Positions 34,644 to 43,069 of a stretch of 64,000 nucleotides of DNA are shown in pieces; position 1 is the stretch's first letter, and every line of letters starts with the position of its first letter. Position numbers and translations under genes: made by a program. The stretch is from Pelagihabitans sp963710535 (GTDB lineage: Bacteria > Bacteroidota > Bacteroidia > Flavobacteriales > Flavobacteriaceae), in the NCBI GenBank assembly GCA_963710535.1, contig CAVQAW010000003.1, positions 124,001 through 188,000 on the forward strand, given 5' to 3'. The notes beneath the pieces are model-generated. The model was not told the DNA's origin and ran no database searches. It saw only the letters and a program-made list of their open reading frames with translations.

Positions 34644-35767
34644 ATGAAAATAAAACCATTCAAACTCGAAAGGTATTACACCTTGCACGAACATACTGCA
34701 AAATATTCGCTCTGCAATTCTGATTGTGAAGCAATGACAATTGCCGACTTACTCTCTTTAGAAAAGGGAGCAAAAGAAGCATTCGATAATACATGGTTAG
34801 GTTATACGCATACGCAAGGTAGTCCAGAATTAAGACAAGATATTTCCACAATTTACAGTAAAATAACACCAGAGCATTTAACAGTTTGCACAGGCGCACA
34901 AGAACCAATTTTCTTGTTCTCTCATGTGTGCTGAACTCAGACAATGAAGTAATCGTCCAAACACCTTGTTACCAATCTTTACAATCTGTACCAGAAAGTA
35001 TAGGCTGTAAAGTTTTGAATTGGAATGTACATTATGAAGGTAATACACCTTGTTTTGATATAGAGGCATTAAAAAAAATGATAACTAACAAAACCAAAGT
35101 TATTTACTTAAATGCGCCTCATAATCCTACCGGGTTTCTTTTTACAAAAGAAGAACAACAAGCAATTATAGAACTTGCAAGAATCAACAATATCATAATT
35201 TTTTGTGATGAAGTTTATCGAGAATTAGAACACAGTCCTTCATTTGCAATTCCTGCTTTTGCAGATGTTTATGAAAATGGTGTTTCAATAGGTGTTATGT
35301 CTAAAGCTTATGGTTTACCTGGATTAAGAATAGGTTGGCTAGCAACACAAAACCAAACTATTTTAGAAAAAGTTGCCATTCTTAAAGAGTATACAACCAT
35401 TTGTAATTCTGGACCAAGCGAGTTTTTAGCAGGCGTTGCATTAAGAAACAGACATATTATTTTAGACAAAAACCTGAAAATTATACAAAATAATTTACCG
35501 TTTTATGATGCTTTTTTTGCAAAATATGCAGACTTGTTTTCGTGGTACAAACCTAATGCTGGACCAATAGCTTTTGTAAAAATGCACTTTGATACTGATG
35601 ACATGATTTTTGCCGATCAAGCCCTAAAAGAAAAGGGCATATTAATACTTCCTGGTGGCATTTATGATTTTAATGGCTATTTTAGAATAGGTTTTGGTAG
35701 ACGAAAAATACCTCAAGCATTAGAACAATTTGAAGCCTTTGTATTAGAATATTTAGTCGCTAAATGA
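34644..35767 (+). pseudogene. Class I/II aminotransferase with one frameshift (cassette I)
   Basis: Frame 34,644-34,925 (YTHTQGSPELRQDIST, TGAQEPIFLFSHV) continues in another frame to 35,767. The PLP lysine is in GVMSKAYGLPGLRIGWLA, preceded by NAPHNPTGFLF and DEVYREL. About 374 residues in all. A single-base shift near 34,925 separates the N terminus. The family transfers amino groups to 2-oxo acids. It overlaps the cyclodeaminase gene by four bases, suggesting one pathway. Confidence 0.87.
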
Positions 35768-36716
35768 TACATGTAACCTTCGAACAAATAAACGATTTAC
35801 TAAAAATAGAGGATTTATTTGAACCTATAAAGCAAGCATTTATTGATTATAATTCATCATCTCTAATTGGAGTACCAGTAAGTTTACTTCACTTTCCTAA
35901 TAATGCTGATACCCACATAAAAACAGCTGCTATAAAAGGTTACGACTTCTTTTCTATAAAGGTAGTTTCTATGTTTCCAGATAATGTAAAGTTAAATTTA
36001 TCCCCTTACAGTGGCGCTATTTTTCTTTTTAATGGTAGAACAGGTTTTCCTGCAGCCATTTTAAATGATAAAGGAATTATTACAGATTTAAGGACTGCAG
36101 CAGCAGGAGCTATGATTACTGCTTTTATAGCCTCTAAGTCTTCAACATCTGTTGCCGTAATTGGAACCGGTATTCAAGCGTACCATCAAGTATTTGCTTT
36201 AAGCAAACTAAGACAAATTAATAAACTTGCCATTTATGGTCGAAGTAAGGAAAAAGCACTTTCATTAAAAGAAAAACTGACTCATTCTTATCCTGACTTG
36301 AAAGTAGATTTAGTCGATACCACAGAAAAAGCAGTAAAAGAATCTGAAATTATTATTACTACTACGTCAAGCAAATCCCACTTATAAAAGGCAAATGGTT
36401 GCAAAAAGGACAACATATAACTGCGGTTGGTTCTGATGATGTTTTTAAAAATGAAATCGATGGTGATTGTTTTAATTACGCTGACAATATTTTTATTGAT
36501 AGCCTTGAACTAAATAAAAAATATGGAGAATTTTCGCATGCAATAAAATCTACACCAAATCTAATTGATAAAACTATCGAGTTTGGTGTTGCTTTTCAGA
36601 ATAAAGCATTCGAAAATTCTGAGTATAAAATTACGGTAGCAAAACTTGTTGGTGTAGGAATCCAAGATTTGGCAGCTTCGCTTGTGGTAATGAACAAATT
36701 AAAGAACTCTCATTGA
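35764..36716 (+). pseudogene. Ornithine cyclodeaminase/mu-crystallin family with one frameshift (cassette I)
   Basis: Frame 35,764-36,380 (LRTAAAGAMITAFIASKSS, Rossmann VAVIGTGIQAYHQVFAL, KLAIYGRSKEKA) goes on after a one-base loss near 36,380 as PLIKGKWLQKGQHITAVGSDDVFKNEID to 36,716. About 317 residues. Family members form cyclic or N-substituted amino acids with NAD. With the aminotransferase it could make or degrade an unusual amino acid; both are broken here. Confidence 0.86.
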
Positions 36717-36733
36717 TTCTTGAATCAAAACGA

Positions 36734-36870
36734 ACCGACAACAACGTGTAAAAATAATTGATAGGTTCTTGCCTACATGGAAAATCTTTCGGATTTCCCT
36801 CTGGTTCGTTCCCTTTTTAGTAAGTTAGTTGCTTAAACACGCAACTATCCTTACACAAACCGTTGTGTCG
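36734..36870 (+). repeat. attC-like site I (type 3)
   Basis: Opens ACCGACAAC, exact complement of GTTGTCGGT at 34,619. Closes GTTGTGTCG (36,862-36,870). GTGTAA ... GATAG on the left pairs with CTATC ... TTACAC on the right. Confidence 0.83.
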
Positions 36871-36940
36871 AATTTAGCTGAAGCTGACCTATGGTGCTAT
36901 ACTTTGCTCCGCAAAACCGCGCACCACAGGAAATTCGACA
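36866..36940 (+). repeat. Two-tier hairpin at the start of cassette J
   Basis: TGTCGAATTT (36,866-36,875) and AAATTCGACA (36,931-36,940) are perfect ten-base arms; CCTATGGTGC and GCACCACAGG pair inside with one mismatch. It abuts the cassette junction. Could be a remnant of a gene-less cassette or a small RNA; no gene lies between 36,717 and 37,069. Confidence 0.65.
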
Positions 36941-37010
36941 AATCGCCCCATTAAACCAAACAAACCAATTCACAAAATTAACTTTGTTGAAAACTTTCAT
37001 TTTTTTTGTT

Positions 37011-37030
37011 AGTTATCCTAACTATATTTG
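37011..37030 (+). promoter_or_regulatory. Operator 1 and minus-seven element (cassette J)
   Basis: AGTTA-TCC-TAACT (37,011-37,023) runs directly into TATATTTG (37,023-37,030). The same operator in inverted form stands at 37,319 with identical spacing. The MarR regulator of this cassette is the natural candidate to bind it. Confidence 0.72.
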
Positions 37031-37069
37031 TATCGACAATAATGTCGTAACAAGTTAAATTCATAAAAA

Positions 37070-37303
37070 ATGAGTAAAACAGTTTTCTATCACGCAGGTT
37101 GTCCTGTTTGCGTTAGTGCAGAACACGACATCATTAACCTTTTAGGTCAAGACAAAGTTGAAGTAGTCCATTTTGGCAAGGACAAATCACGAATTGACGA
37201 GGCAGAAAAAGCAGGAGTAAAATCTGTTCCGGCTTTGGTAACACCTAACGGAAATGTATTACATATTAACTTTGGCGCATCAATGGCAGACGTAAAAGGC
37301 TAA
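37070..37303 (+). CDS. Thioredoxin-like protein (cassette J)
   Basis: 77 residues: TVFYHAGCPVCVSAEHDI carries a CPVC redox pair, and SVPALVTPNG has the cis-proline typical of the fold. The small size suits a glutaredoxin/thioredoxin-like reductant in the cytoplasm. Preceded by operator 1. Confidence 0.85.
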   Translation: MSKTVFYHAGCPVCVSAEHDIINLLGQDKVEVVHFGKDKSRIDEAEKAGVKSVPALVTPNGNVLHINFGASMADVKG

Positions 37304-37353
37304 AAAATTGCCCCATAAAGTTAGGATAACTACCTTTGTGGGGCAATTTAAAA
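37301..37353 (+). promoter_or_regulatory. Operator 2, minus-seven element and flanking hairpin (cassette J)
   Basis: AGTTA-GGA-TAACT (37,319-37,331) runs into TACCTTTG (37,331-37,338), the mirror image of operator 1 with the same overlap. AAATTGCCCCA and TGGGGCAATTT flank it as an eleven-base inverted repeat that could end the thioredoxin transcript or shape the site. Confidence 0.72.
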
Positions 37354-37361
37354 AATGTAAA

Positions 37362-37700
37362 TTGAGGGTAATATTAAATTTTGTTTTGCTACTAATCTGT
37401 TTTCAAGGTTGTAGTCAAACTACGAATAAAAATAAAATGAAAGTAGCAGTTTGGGACACCTATGTAACAAAGAAAGATGGGGCAATTATGCACTTTGACA
37501 TTCTTGCACCTGAAAAAATGATAGACACCTCCGTTATCTACAACTACGGAAATGATTATTTAAAAGTTAAAGGACAAGAAGGTCAGCCTTTAACATCAAA
37601 AGAATGTAGATTTTGCCACTTTGAAACAGTAAGACCTAATTGGGAAGAAGCAATAAATAAACAAGGATATTTCATCATTGAAATGGAAAATTGCAATTAA
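37362..37700 (+). CDS. DUF2024 protein with a lipoprotein-like leader (cassette J)
   Basis: DUF2024 proper begins at ATG 37,437 (MKVAVWDTYVTKKDGAIMHFDI, LTSKECRFCHFE, YFIIEMENCN; 87 residues). The same frame continues upstream without stop into a signal-like segment from TTG 37,362 (LRVILNFVLLLICFQGC), with a lipobox-like FQGC. Transcription should begin near 37,345, so the longer form can be made. Whether the protein is exported is undecided. DUF2024 function is unknown. Confidence 0.75.
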   Translation: MRVILNFVLLLICFQGCSQTTNKNKMKVAVWDTYVTKKDGAIMHFDILAPEKMIDTSVIYNYGNDYLKVKGQEGQPLTSKECRFCHFETVRPNWEEAINKQGYFIIEMENCN

Positions 37701-37708
37701 ATTTCTTT

Positions 37709-38326
37709 ATGAAAAAATCAGCATTTGATTTAGCACATCAAAATTCAAGAATTGAAAGCAAAATTGTTGCTTCATTAGAAAGGGTATCACAAGCATTTAG
37801 AGTTTTGCTATGGAATGAAAGTAAAGAACATTCATTAAGTCCGATTCAAGTGCAAGTTCTAATATTTTTGTTACACCATTCTGACCAAAAGAGAAAAGTA
37901 AGTTATTTGGCTGACGAATTTAATATGACAAAAGCAACCATTAGCGACACAATAAAAACACTTGAACAAAAACTTTTCATTCGAAAGGAATATGAACAGC
38001 ACGACGCAAGAAGTTATATCATTCACTTAACCAAAAAGGGAAAAGAAATTGCAGAGCAGACATCACTTTTTGCAAAAGAAATTCAAATTCCTATTGACAA
38101 ACTTCATACGACAGACAAAGAAAATCTCCTTTTAAGTTTATTAGCCATAATTAACCATTTAAACAAAGCAGGAGTTATTACCATTCAAAGAATGTGTTTT
38201 ACTTGCCACTTTTATAATGCAAACAAAAACGGACAAGGGCACTTTTGCAATCTTTTAAACTCGACACTTGCAGACAATGAATTACGAATTGACTGCCCGG
38301 AACACAAGCAGAAAGAAACGGTATGA
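37709..38326 (+). CDS. MarR-family regulator with cysteine-rich tail (cassette J)
   Basis: 205 residues. The winged helix runs from about 40 to 125 (SPIQVQVLIFLLHH, VSYLADEFNMTKATISDTIKTLEQKLFIRKEY, DARSYIIHLTKKG). The tail holds four cysteines (CFTCHFYN ... GHFCNLL ... IDCPEH), able to bind a metal or to sense oxidation. It probably controls the two operators of its own cassette. Confidence 0.88.
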   Translation: MKKSAFDLAHQNSRIESKIVASLERVSQAFRVLLWNESKEHSLSPIQVQVLIFLLHHSDQKRKVSYLADEFNMTKATISDTIKTLEQKLFIRKEYEQHDARSYIIHLTKKGKEIAEQTSLFAKEIQIPIDKLHTTDKENLLLSLLAIINHLNKAGVITIQRMCFTCHFYNANKNGQGHFCNLLNSTLADNELRIDCPEHKQKETV

Positions 38327-38535
38327 CAAGAACACCAGCAGGTAAAAGCAAATCAAAATTAAGCGGGCAGACTCGGCACATCTCGGCGAGCAAATAGGCC
38401 GCTTCGCGAGAATATTTTTGCCGCTGCTAATTCACTTCCGTATCTTTTAATAAACGTTTGTAGGTAAAATTTGGAACGATTTCAAAAGCCCACCCAATAT
38501 TGCTTGTAGAACGTCGGCATTAATAATAAAAGCCT
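38327..38535 (+). other. Gene-less tail of cassette J, fused from another cassette
   Basis: No gene. The last 21 bases before site J (38,519-38,539) are identical to 27,897-27,917, which in cassette A are the last codons and stop of higA plus the start of its attC. So this tail derives from a second higBA cassette that has otherwise been lost. Confidence 0.75.
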
Positions 38536-38669
38536 GTGCGCAACAATACCTATAATTAATCGCTACCCCTTCCCTATCAGGAAAATTCTTACATTTAAAC
38601 AGCTTGATCAGCAGGCAGAAAACCCTAACAGGTTTTACCGCAACTAATCATACACGAACCGTTGTGTGT
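38536..38669 (+). repeat. attC-like site J (type 1)
   Basis: Opens GTGCGCAAC and closes GTTGTGTGT (38,661-38,669). Internally nearly identical to sites A and B. The opening bases do not match the start of cassette J, consistent with fusion. From 38,670 to 38,932 there is only AT-rich sequence with a repeated AATATTTAATA-like stretch near 38,845-38,885. Confidence 0.82.
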
Positions 38670-38932
38670 CATATTGATATACCTGACCTTTCAATTTTAG
38701 TACATAAAACTTTCATTATTTTGCTGAAGATTTTAAAAAAACTTAGGTGATTCTTTAAATTAGTTTTTAAATTAAATATCCGCAATTTGTTTTATGACCT
38801 TTAGATGAAAATCTAAATTAAAGACTTAATATCCTGATCTATTAAATATTCTTATAACACTGATAAGAATATTTAATATAATCAATTCCCTAGCCTTCCG
38901 TTTTCTTAAAATATAAACCAAATAAAAATAAT

Positions 38933-39376
38933 ATGATAAATGTAAGATTTTTAAAAATTGCTATGTTTTTAATAACCGTTATTTCAGTTGTTAGCTGTAA
39001 CAAAGATGATGACGCGTTCGCCACTGTAACCGTAAATGGTACTTTGCTGGTTGGAGACCGTTCAGATTTTAACGGAGACATTGATGCCAGTTTTACGGGT
39101 AACGGCGGTTCTGCCTCTCGTTCCTTTATCTGGAATAATAACCTCAATACGGCAGACTATAATGCGGACATAACTTCTAATGCTCAAGGTACATTTCGCA
39201 TTATTGTCGAGGATTCAGAAGGAGTTACAGTCCTTGACCGTACCATTGATGGAGGCACTGAGCCTGATTCTATAGATGGAGTTACATCATCGGGAGCTTC
39301 AGGTATATGGACAGTTAACATTCAGGTTACCGACTTTAAGGGTGACGGTAGTTTCTCCCTAAGCGAAGGAAACTAA
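38933..39376 (+). CDS. Lipoprotein of unknown function (cassette K)
   Basis: 147 residues. A signal with lipobox VVSC (cysteine at about 22) is followed by a beta-rich domain (FATVTVNGTLLVGDRSDFNG, GTFRIIVEDSEGVTVLDRTI, GIWTVNIQVTDFKGDGSF). The last strands resemble those of small jelly-roll modules. Function unknown. It has its own terminator. Confidence 0.75.
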   Translation: MINVRFLKIAMFLITVISVVSCNKDDDAFATVTVNGTLLVGDRSDFNGDIDASFTGNGGSASRSFIWNNNLNTADYNADITSNAQGTFRIIVEDSEGVTVLDRTIDGGTEPDSIDGVTSSGASGIWTVNIQVTDFKGDGSFSLSEGN

Positions 39377-39399
39377 TTAAAGTAAACGCATAAAAATTT

Positions 39400-39428
39400 A
39401 ACCCTGTCAAGTGTCTTGACGGGGTTTT
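39400..39428 (+). terminator. Terminator of the cassette K gene
   Basis: AACCCTGTCAAG-TGT-CTTGACGGGGTT, one G-T pair, followed by a T-run. Confidence 0.88.
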
Positions 39429-39470
39429 TGCTTTTTAATATAATAGCAAGCATGGATTAAAATAAATGCT

Positions 39471-39751
39471 ACACAACAACACCTATAGCAAATAGGGCAA
39501 AAAGCGCTAAATTTTAGGGCTTGGGGTTATTTACTAAGTCCGCCAAATCTTTTGGATTTGGCATTTAAATAAATGAAAAAAATTACAAAACAAAAAGCTT
39601 TGGCGATGCCGGTTCAAACCGACCACTCCACACAACAATCGCTAAAAGCAATTTGGCAACGTCCAATCCGTCTTTTAAATCTTATATGTATCTTCGATAC
39701 ACAACGATTTAAAATCCAGGACGTCACTGCGATTAGCGGGGCGTTGGCAGC
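39471..39751 (+). repeat. attC-like site K (type 2, long, probably double)
   Basis: Opens ACACAAC, matching seven bases of GTTGTGTGT at 38,661. It contains the type 2 inner hairpin (GCCAAATC-TTTTG-GATTTGGC) and then a second CACAAC at about 39,633 followed by a further palindrome (TTTTAAATC ... GATTTAAAA around 39,672-39,715). Closes GTTGGCAGC (39,743-39,751). Two sites may be in tandem with no gene between. Confidence 0.68.
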
Positions 39752-39776
39752 AATTAGGTTACGAAAAAATAAATAA

Positions 39777-41450
39777 ATGAAAGAAACACCCTTCACTCCT
39801 AAATTGTTTTCAATAATAAGGGGTGGAATCACAAAAAAACAATTACTAAAAGACGTAACAGCAGGACTGATTGTAGGTATCGTTGCACTTCCTCTTGCCA
39901 TTGCATTTGCCATTGCATCGGGTGTTTCACCGGACAAAGGGCTAATTACTGCAATCATTGGAGGGCTAATTATTTCGCTATTGGGCGGGAGCCGAGTTCA
40001 AATTGGCGGGCCTACAGGAGCGTTTATCGTAATTATTTATGCAATCGTGCAGGAGCATGGCGTCAATGGGCTGACAATTGCTACGTTCATGGCTGGCTTC
40101 ATTTTAATTGCAATGGGACTGGCACGAATGGGAAACCTGTTAAAATACATTCCATACCCACTCATTGTTGGCTTTACAAGTGGTATTGCAGTGATTATTT
40201 TTTCTTCCCAGATAAAAGATTTCTTCGGTCTATCCATTCAAAGTGTTCCTGCTGATTTTATTGACAAGTGGAAAGTTTATGCCTTGAATTTCGACCAAAT
40301 TAACTGGATAGCTGTTGTTATTGCTGTGAGCACAATACTCATTACCTTTCATTTTCACCGGATAACTTCAAAGATTCCTGGCTCCTTAGTAGCCATCTTC
40401 TTAAGCACTGCGGCAGTGCATTGGTTAAAGCTTCCGGTAAACACCATAGAAACCACTTTTGGCGACATCCCAAATCACATTTCCCTGCCATCTTTTCCAC
40501 AAGTAGATTATGATACCGTTAAGGCATTAATACAACCTGCCTTGGCTATTGCATTACTCGGTGGCATAGAATCACTGCTTTCCGCTGTAGTGGCGGACGG
40601 TATGATTGGTAGCCGGCATAGATCTAATGCAGAACTTGTAGCACAAGGAACAGCTAATTGCTTTTCAGCCATGTTTGGAGGAATACCTGCTACTGGAGCC
40701 ATTGCCCGCACAGCTACAAATGTTAAGAACGGAGGGCGTACACCCATAGCTGGGATTACACATGCTGTTGTATTGTTACTTATCATGTTGTTGCTTGCTC
40801 CTTTAGCCAAACTAATCCCAATGGCCTGTCTTGCGGGTATCCTGATGGTTGTCGCCTACCACATGAGCGAATGGAGACAATTTAAATCATTGCTTAAGGG
40901 AAATAAATTGGATGTGCTTATTTTACTTGTTTCCTTTTTTCTTACCGTCGTTTTTGACCTGGTGATTGCCATTGAAGTTGGGATTGTTCTATCCAGTTTT
41001 GTGTTGATGAAAAGAATGAGTGAATCATTAAGTATTAAAAGTGAGACTGATTTATTTTTAGATCAGAATGGCGATTCTGAAAAATTATTTGAGGATGAAC
41101 TGCCAAGGTTGCCAAATGGTGTAGCAATATTTGAAATAAATGGGGCTTTATTTTTTGGAGCTGCTCAAACATTTCAGGACACTATTAACAGGTTGCAGAA
41201 AAACCCGAAAGTGCTGATACTGAGAATGCGTAATGTGCCTTTTATTGATGCCACAGGGGTTTACCGTCTTAAAGAAATGATAAAACAATTCGACAATCAA
41301 AAAGTCAGTATTCTACTCTCTGGAGTGAATCCACAGGTAAAAGCGGATTTGGAAAAATCCGACATCTATACTGTGCTAAACAGGGACAATTTACTTGACA
41401 ACATTGATGACTCGATGAAGAGAGCAAACGAAATATTAAAAAAAGAATAA
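39777..41450 (+). CDS. SulP-family anion transporter (cassette L)
   Basis: 557 residues. About 11-12 helices with SulP signatures (TAGLIVGIVALPLAIAFAIASG near the start, GGIPATGAIARTATNVKNGGRTPIAG) and a C-terminal STAS domain from about 440 (NGVAIFEINGALFFGAAQTFQD, MRNVPFIDATG). SulP proteins carry sulfate, bicarbonate or dicarboxylates. It is the largest single-gene cassette; the start is only 26 bases from the junction. Confidence 0.93.
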   Translation: MKETPFTPKLFSIIRGGITKKQLLKDVTAGLIVGIVALPLAIAFAIASGVSPDKGLITAIIGGLIISLLGGSRVQIGGPTGAFIVIIYAIVQEHGVNGLTIATFMAGFILIAMGLARMGNLLKYIPYPLIVGFTSGIAVIIFSSQIKDFFGLSIQSVPADFIDKWKVYALNFDQINWIAVVIAVSTILITFHFHRITSKIPGSLVAIFLSTAAVHWLKLPVNTIETTFGDIPNHISLPSFPQVDYDTVKALIQPALAIALLGGIESLLSAVVADGMIGSRHRSNAELVAQGTANCFSAMFGGIPATGAIARTATNVKNGGRTPIAGITHAVVLLLIMLLLAPLAKLIPMACLAGILMVVAYHMSEWRQFKSLLKGNKLDVLILLVSFFLTVVFDLVIAIEVGIVLSSFVLMKRMSESLSIKSETDLFLDQNGDSEKLFEDELPRLPNGVAIFEINGALFFGAAQTFQDTINRLQKNPKVLILRMRNVPFIDATGVYRLKEMIKQFDNQKVSILLSGVNPQVKADLEKSDIYTVLNRDNLLDNIDDSMKRANEILKKE

Positions 41451-41452
41451 CT

Positions 41453-41587
41453 GCTGTCAACAAAGGCTAAGAAAACATGCGGGCTGACAAGGTAAAATGA
41501 ACATTTTAACACTTAACAAAACTTGGTACTCGGCTGACAAATACGTGTTCCAAAACCCGCACGTTTCTTAGCCAAACCGTTGGCAGC
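41453..41587 (+). repeat. attC-like site L
   Basis: Opens GCTGTCAAC, matching eight of nine bases of GTTGGCAGC at 39,743 (the ninth a G-T pair). Closes GTTGGCAGC (41,579-41,587). GGCTAAGAAAACATGCGGG pairs with CCCGCACGTTTCTTAGCC with one extra base on one side, a classical attC-like stem. Confidence 0.88.
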
Positions 41588-41606
41588 AAGCTGAAAAAAC
41601 AAAATT

Positions 41607-42839
41607 ATGAATATAACTAAACTGTTATTCCTTTCGATTATTTCACTATTTCTGGTTAGTACTGATAAACCAAATCAAACATTTGATTTTAGAATAAGGA
41701 CAATTACAGCAGGTATAACTTTAGAAAATCTTGATGATTTAAATTCAATAAAAAAGGCAATCACCTTTTTGGAAAAAGCCAAAAGTATATACATCAACAA
41801 TGGTTATGAAGTGCAGGACATAAGAATTTCTACGCAGAGCTTACACGAATTAGTCATACATAAACCAAATGAACATACAATAAAACAGCTCAAAGAAATC
41901 GACAAAATATTGGTCCAAAGTAGCGTAAGTCTATCTATCGGCGAACTCATATCTGGCAACCAATATGATGAAAACCTTGCTGAATGGACAGTTGAATTAA
42001 TTAAGGAGACTTCTAACATTAATTTTAGTGTTTCTATTGCTTCAGAAAGTCTCGGAATTCATCATAAGACAATTGAAACAGGATCTGAAATTTGTCTTGC
42101 ACTATCCAAGAACAGTAAGGGTGGTGAAGCGAATTTTAGATTTACTGCTTCCGCAAATTGTCCAGACGGAATACCCTTTTTTCCTGCCGCATATCACAAA
42201 GGGGGAAACAGTTTTGCTATTGGATTGGAATATCCCAATCTCATTACCAAAGTATTCGAAAAATCTGATTGGACGAACGCAGAAGTCAATTTGAAAAATG
42301 TGTTGAACAAACAATTTAAACCAATTGAAATTTTAGGACAAAGCTTACAAGACTCCGATTGGAACTATGACGGAATTGACACTTCACCTGCGCCTGGTTT
42401 GGATGCAAGCATTGGGCAGGCAATTGAGACTTTGACTGGCAAACCATTTGGGAGTCCAACCACTTTGAGTGCTTGCGCGATAATTACAAAGGCCATCAAA
42501 AATTTAGACTTAAAATCTTGCGGTTATTCAGGACTTATGCTTCCCATAATTGAGGATATGGTTTTAGCAAGAAGAGCAGTGGAAGACAACTATACTGTTG
42601 AGGAATTGTTGTTGTTCTCGTCTGTTTCAGGAACAGGTTTGGATGTTATTCCAGTTGCGGGAGATATCTCGAAAGAAACGATTGAAGGAATATACAGAGA
42701 TGTGGCAACTTTATCGATCAAATATTTCAACAAAGCATTGTCGGCAAGATTATTTCCAATTCCCGAAAAAAATGCGGGCGACACTATTGATTTTGATAAT
42801 CCTTATCTTACTTCTTCGGTTGTTATGAAATTGAATTGA
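41607..42839 (+). CDS. DUF711/PFL-type protein with signal peptide (cassette M)
   Basis: 410 residues. An N-terminal signal (about 1-18) precedes the DUF711 body: GSEICLALSKNSKGGEANFRFTASANCPDGIPFFPAAYH over about 158-196 and SSVSGTGLDVIPVAGD near 345. UPF0210/DUF711 proteins are usually cytoplasmic and their activity is unknown; export of this one is unusual. Confidence 0.83.
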   Translation: MNITKLLFLSIISLFLVSTDKPNQTFDFRIRTITAGITLENLDDLNSIKKAITFLEKAKSIYINNGYEVQDIRISTQSLHELVIHKPNEHTIKQLKEIDKILVQSSVSLSIGELISGNQYDENLAEWTVELIKETSNINFSVSIASESLGIHHKTIETGSEICLALSKNSKGGEANFRFTASANCPDGIPFFPAAYHKGGNSFAIGLEYPNLITKVFEKSDWTNAEVNLKNVLNKQFKPIEILGQSLQDSDWNYDGIDTSPAPGLDASIGQAIETLTGKPFGSPTTLSACAIITKAIKNLDLKSCGYSGLMLPIIEDMVLARRAVEDNYTVEELLLFSSVSGTGLDVIPVAGDISKETIEGIYRDVATLSIKYFNKALSARLFPIPEKNAGDTIDFDNPYLTSSVVMKLN

Positions 42840-42857
42840 CAGTATGAAGAAAAGCCG

Positions 42858-43020
42858 GTTGCCAACAATGTGTACAATGAATTGAGGGCCGATTTCACAA
42901 CACCTTTGCCGAAGGCTTCGGTGTTCGAGGGTGGAAATCCTTGCAATCAATGTTTTTAAGAATGGCGGACACCTTCCAGCGGAAATGTCAGCAAACAGTC
43001 ATAAATGGGCTGCTGTAAAA
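42858..43020 (+). repeat. attC-like site M
   Basis: Opens GTTGCCAAC, eight of nine bases complementary to GTTGGCAGC at 41,579. The tip CCGAAG-G-CTTCGG is a strong hairpin inside AACACC ... GGTGTT. The right core is degenerate: GCTGTAAAA (43,012-43,020) where GTTGTAAA is expected. Confidence 0.72.
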
Positions 43021-43069
43021 AATTTAGAGTTAAAATTCATTTAAAATATTGAACACCAAAAATATAATT

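Noticed and set aside
39610..39632. GGTTCAAACC stretch as a tRNA T-arm remnant (also at 50,120)
   Set aside because: Only the T-loop-like ten bases match; no acceptor or anticodon arm could be drawn.
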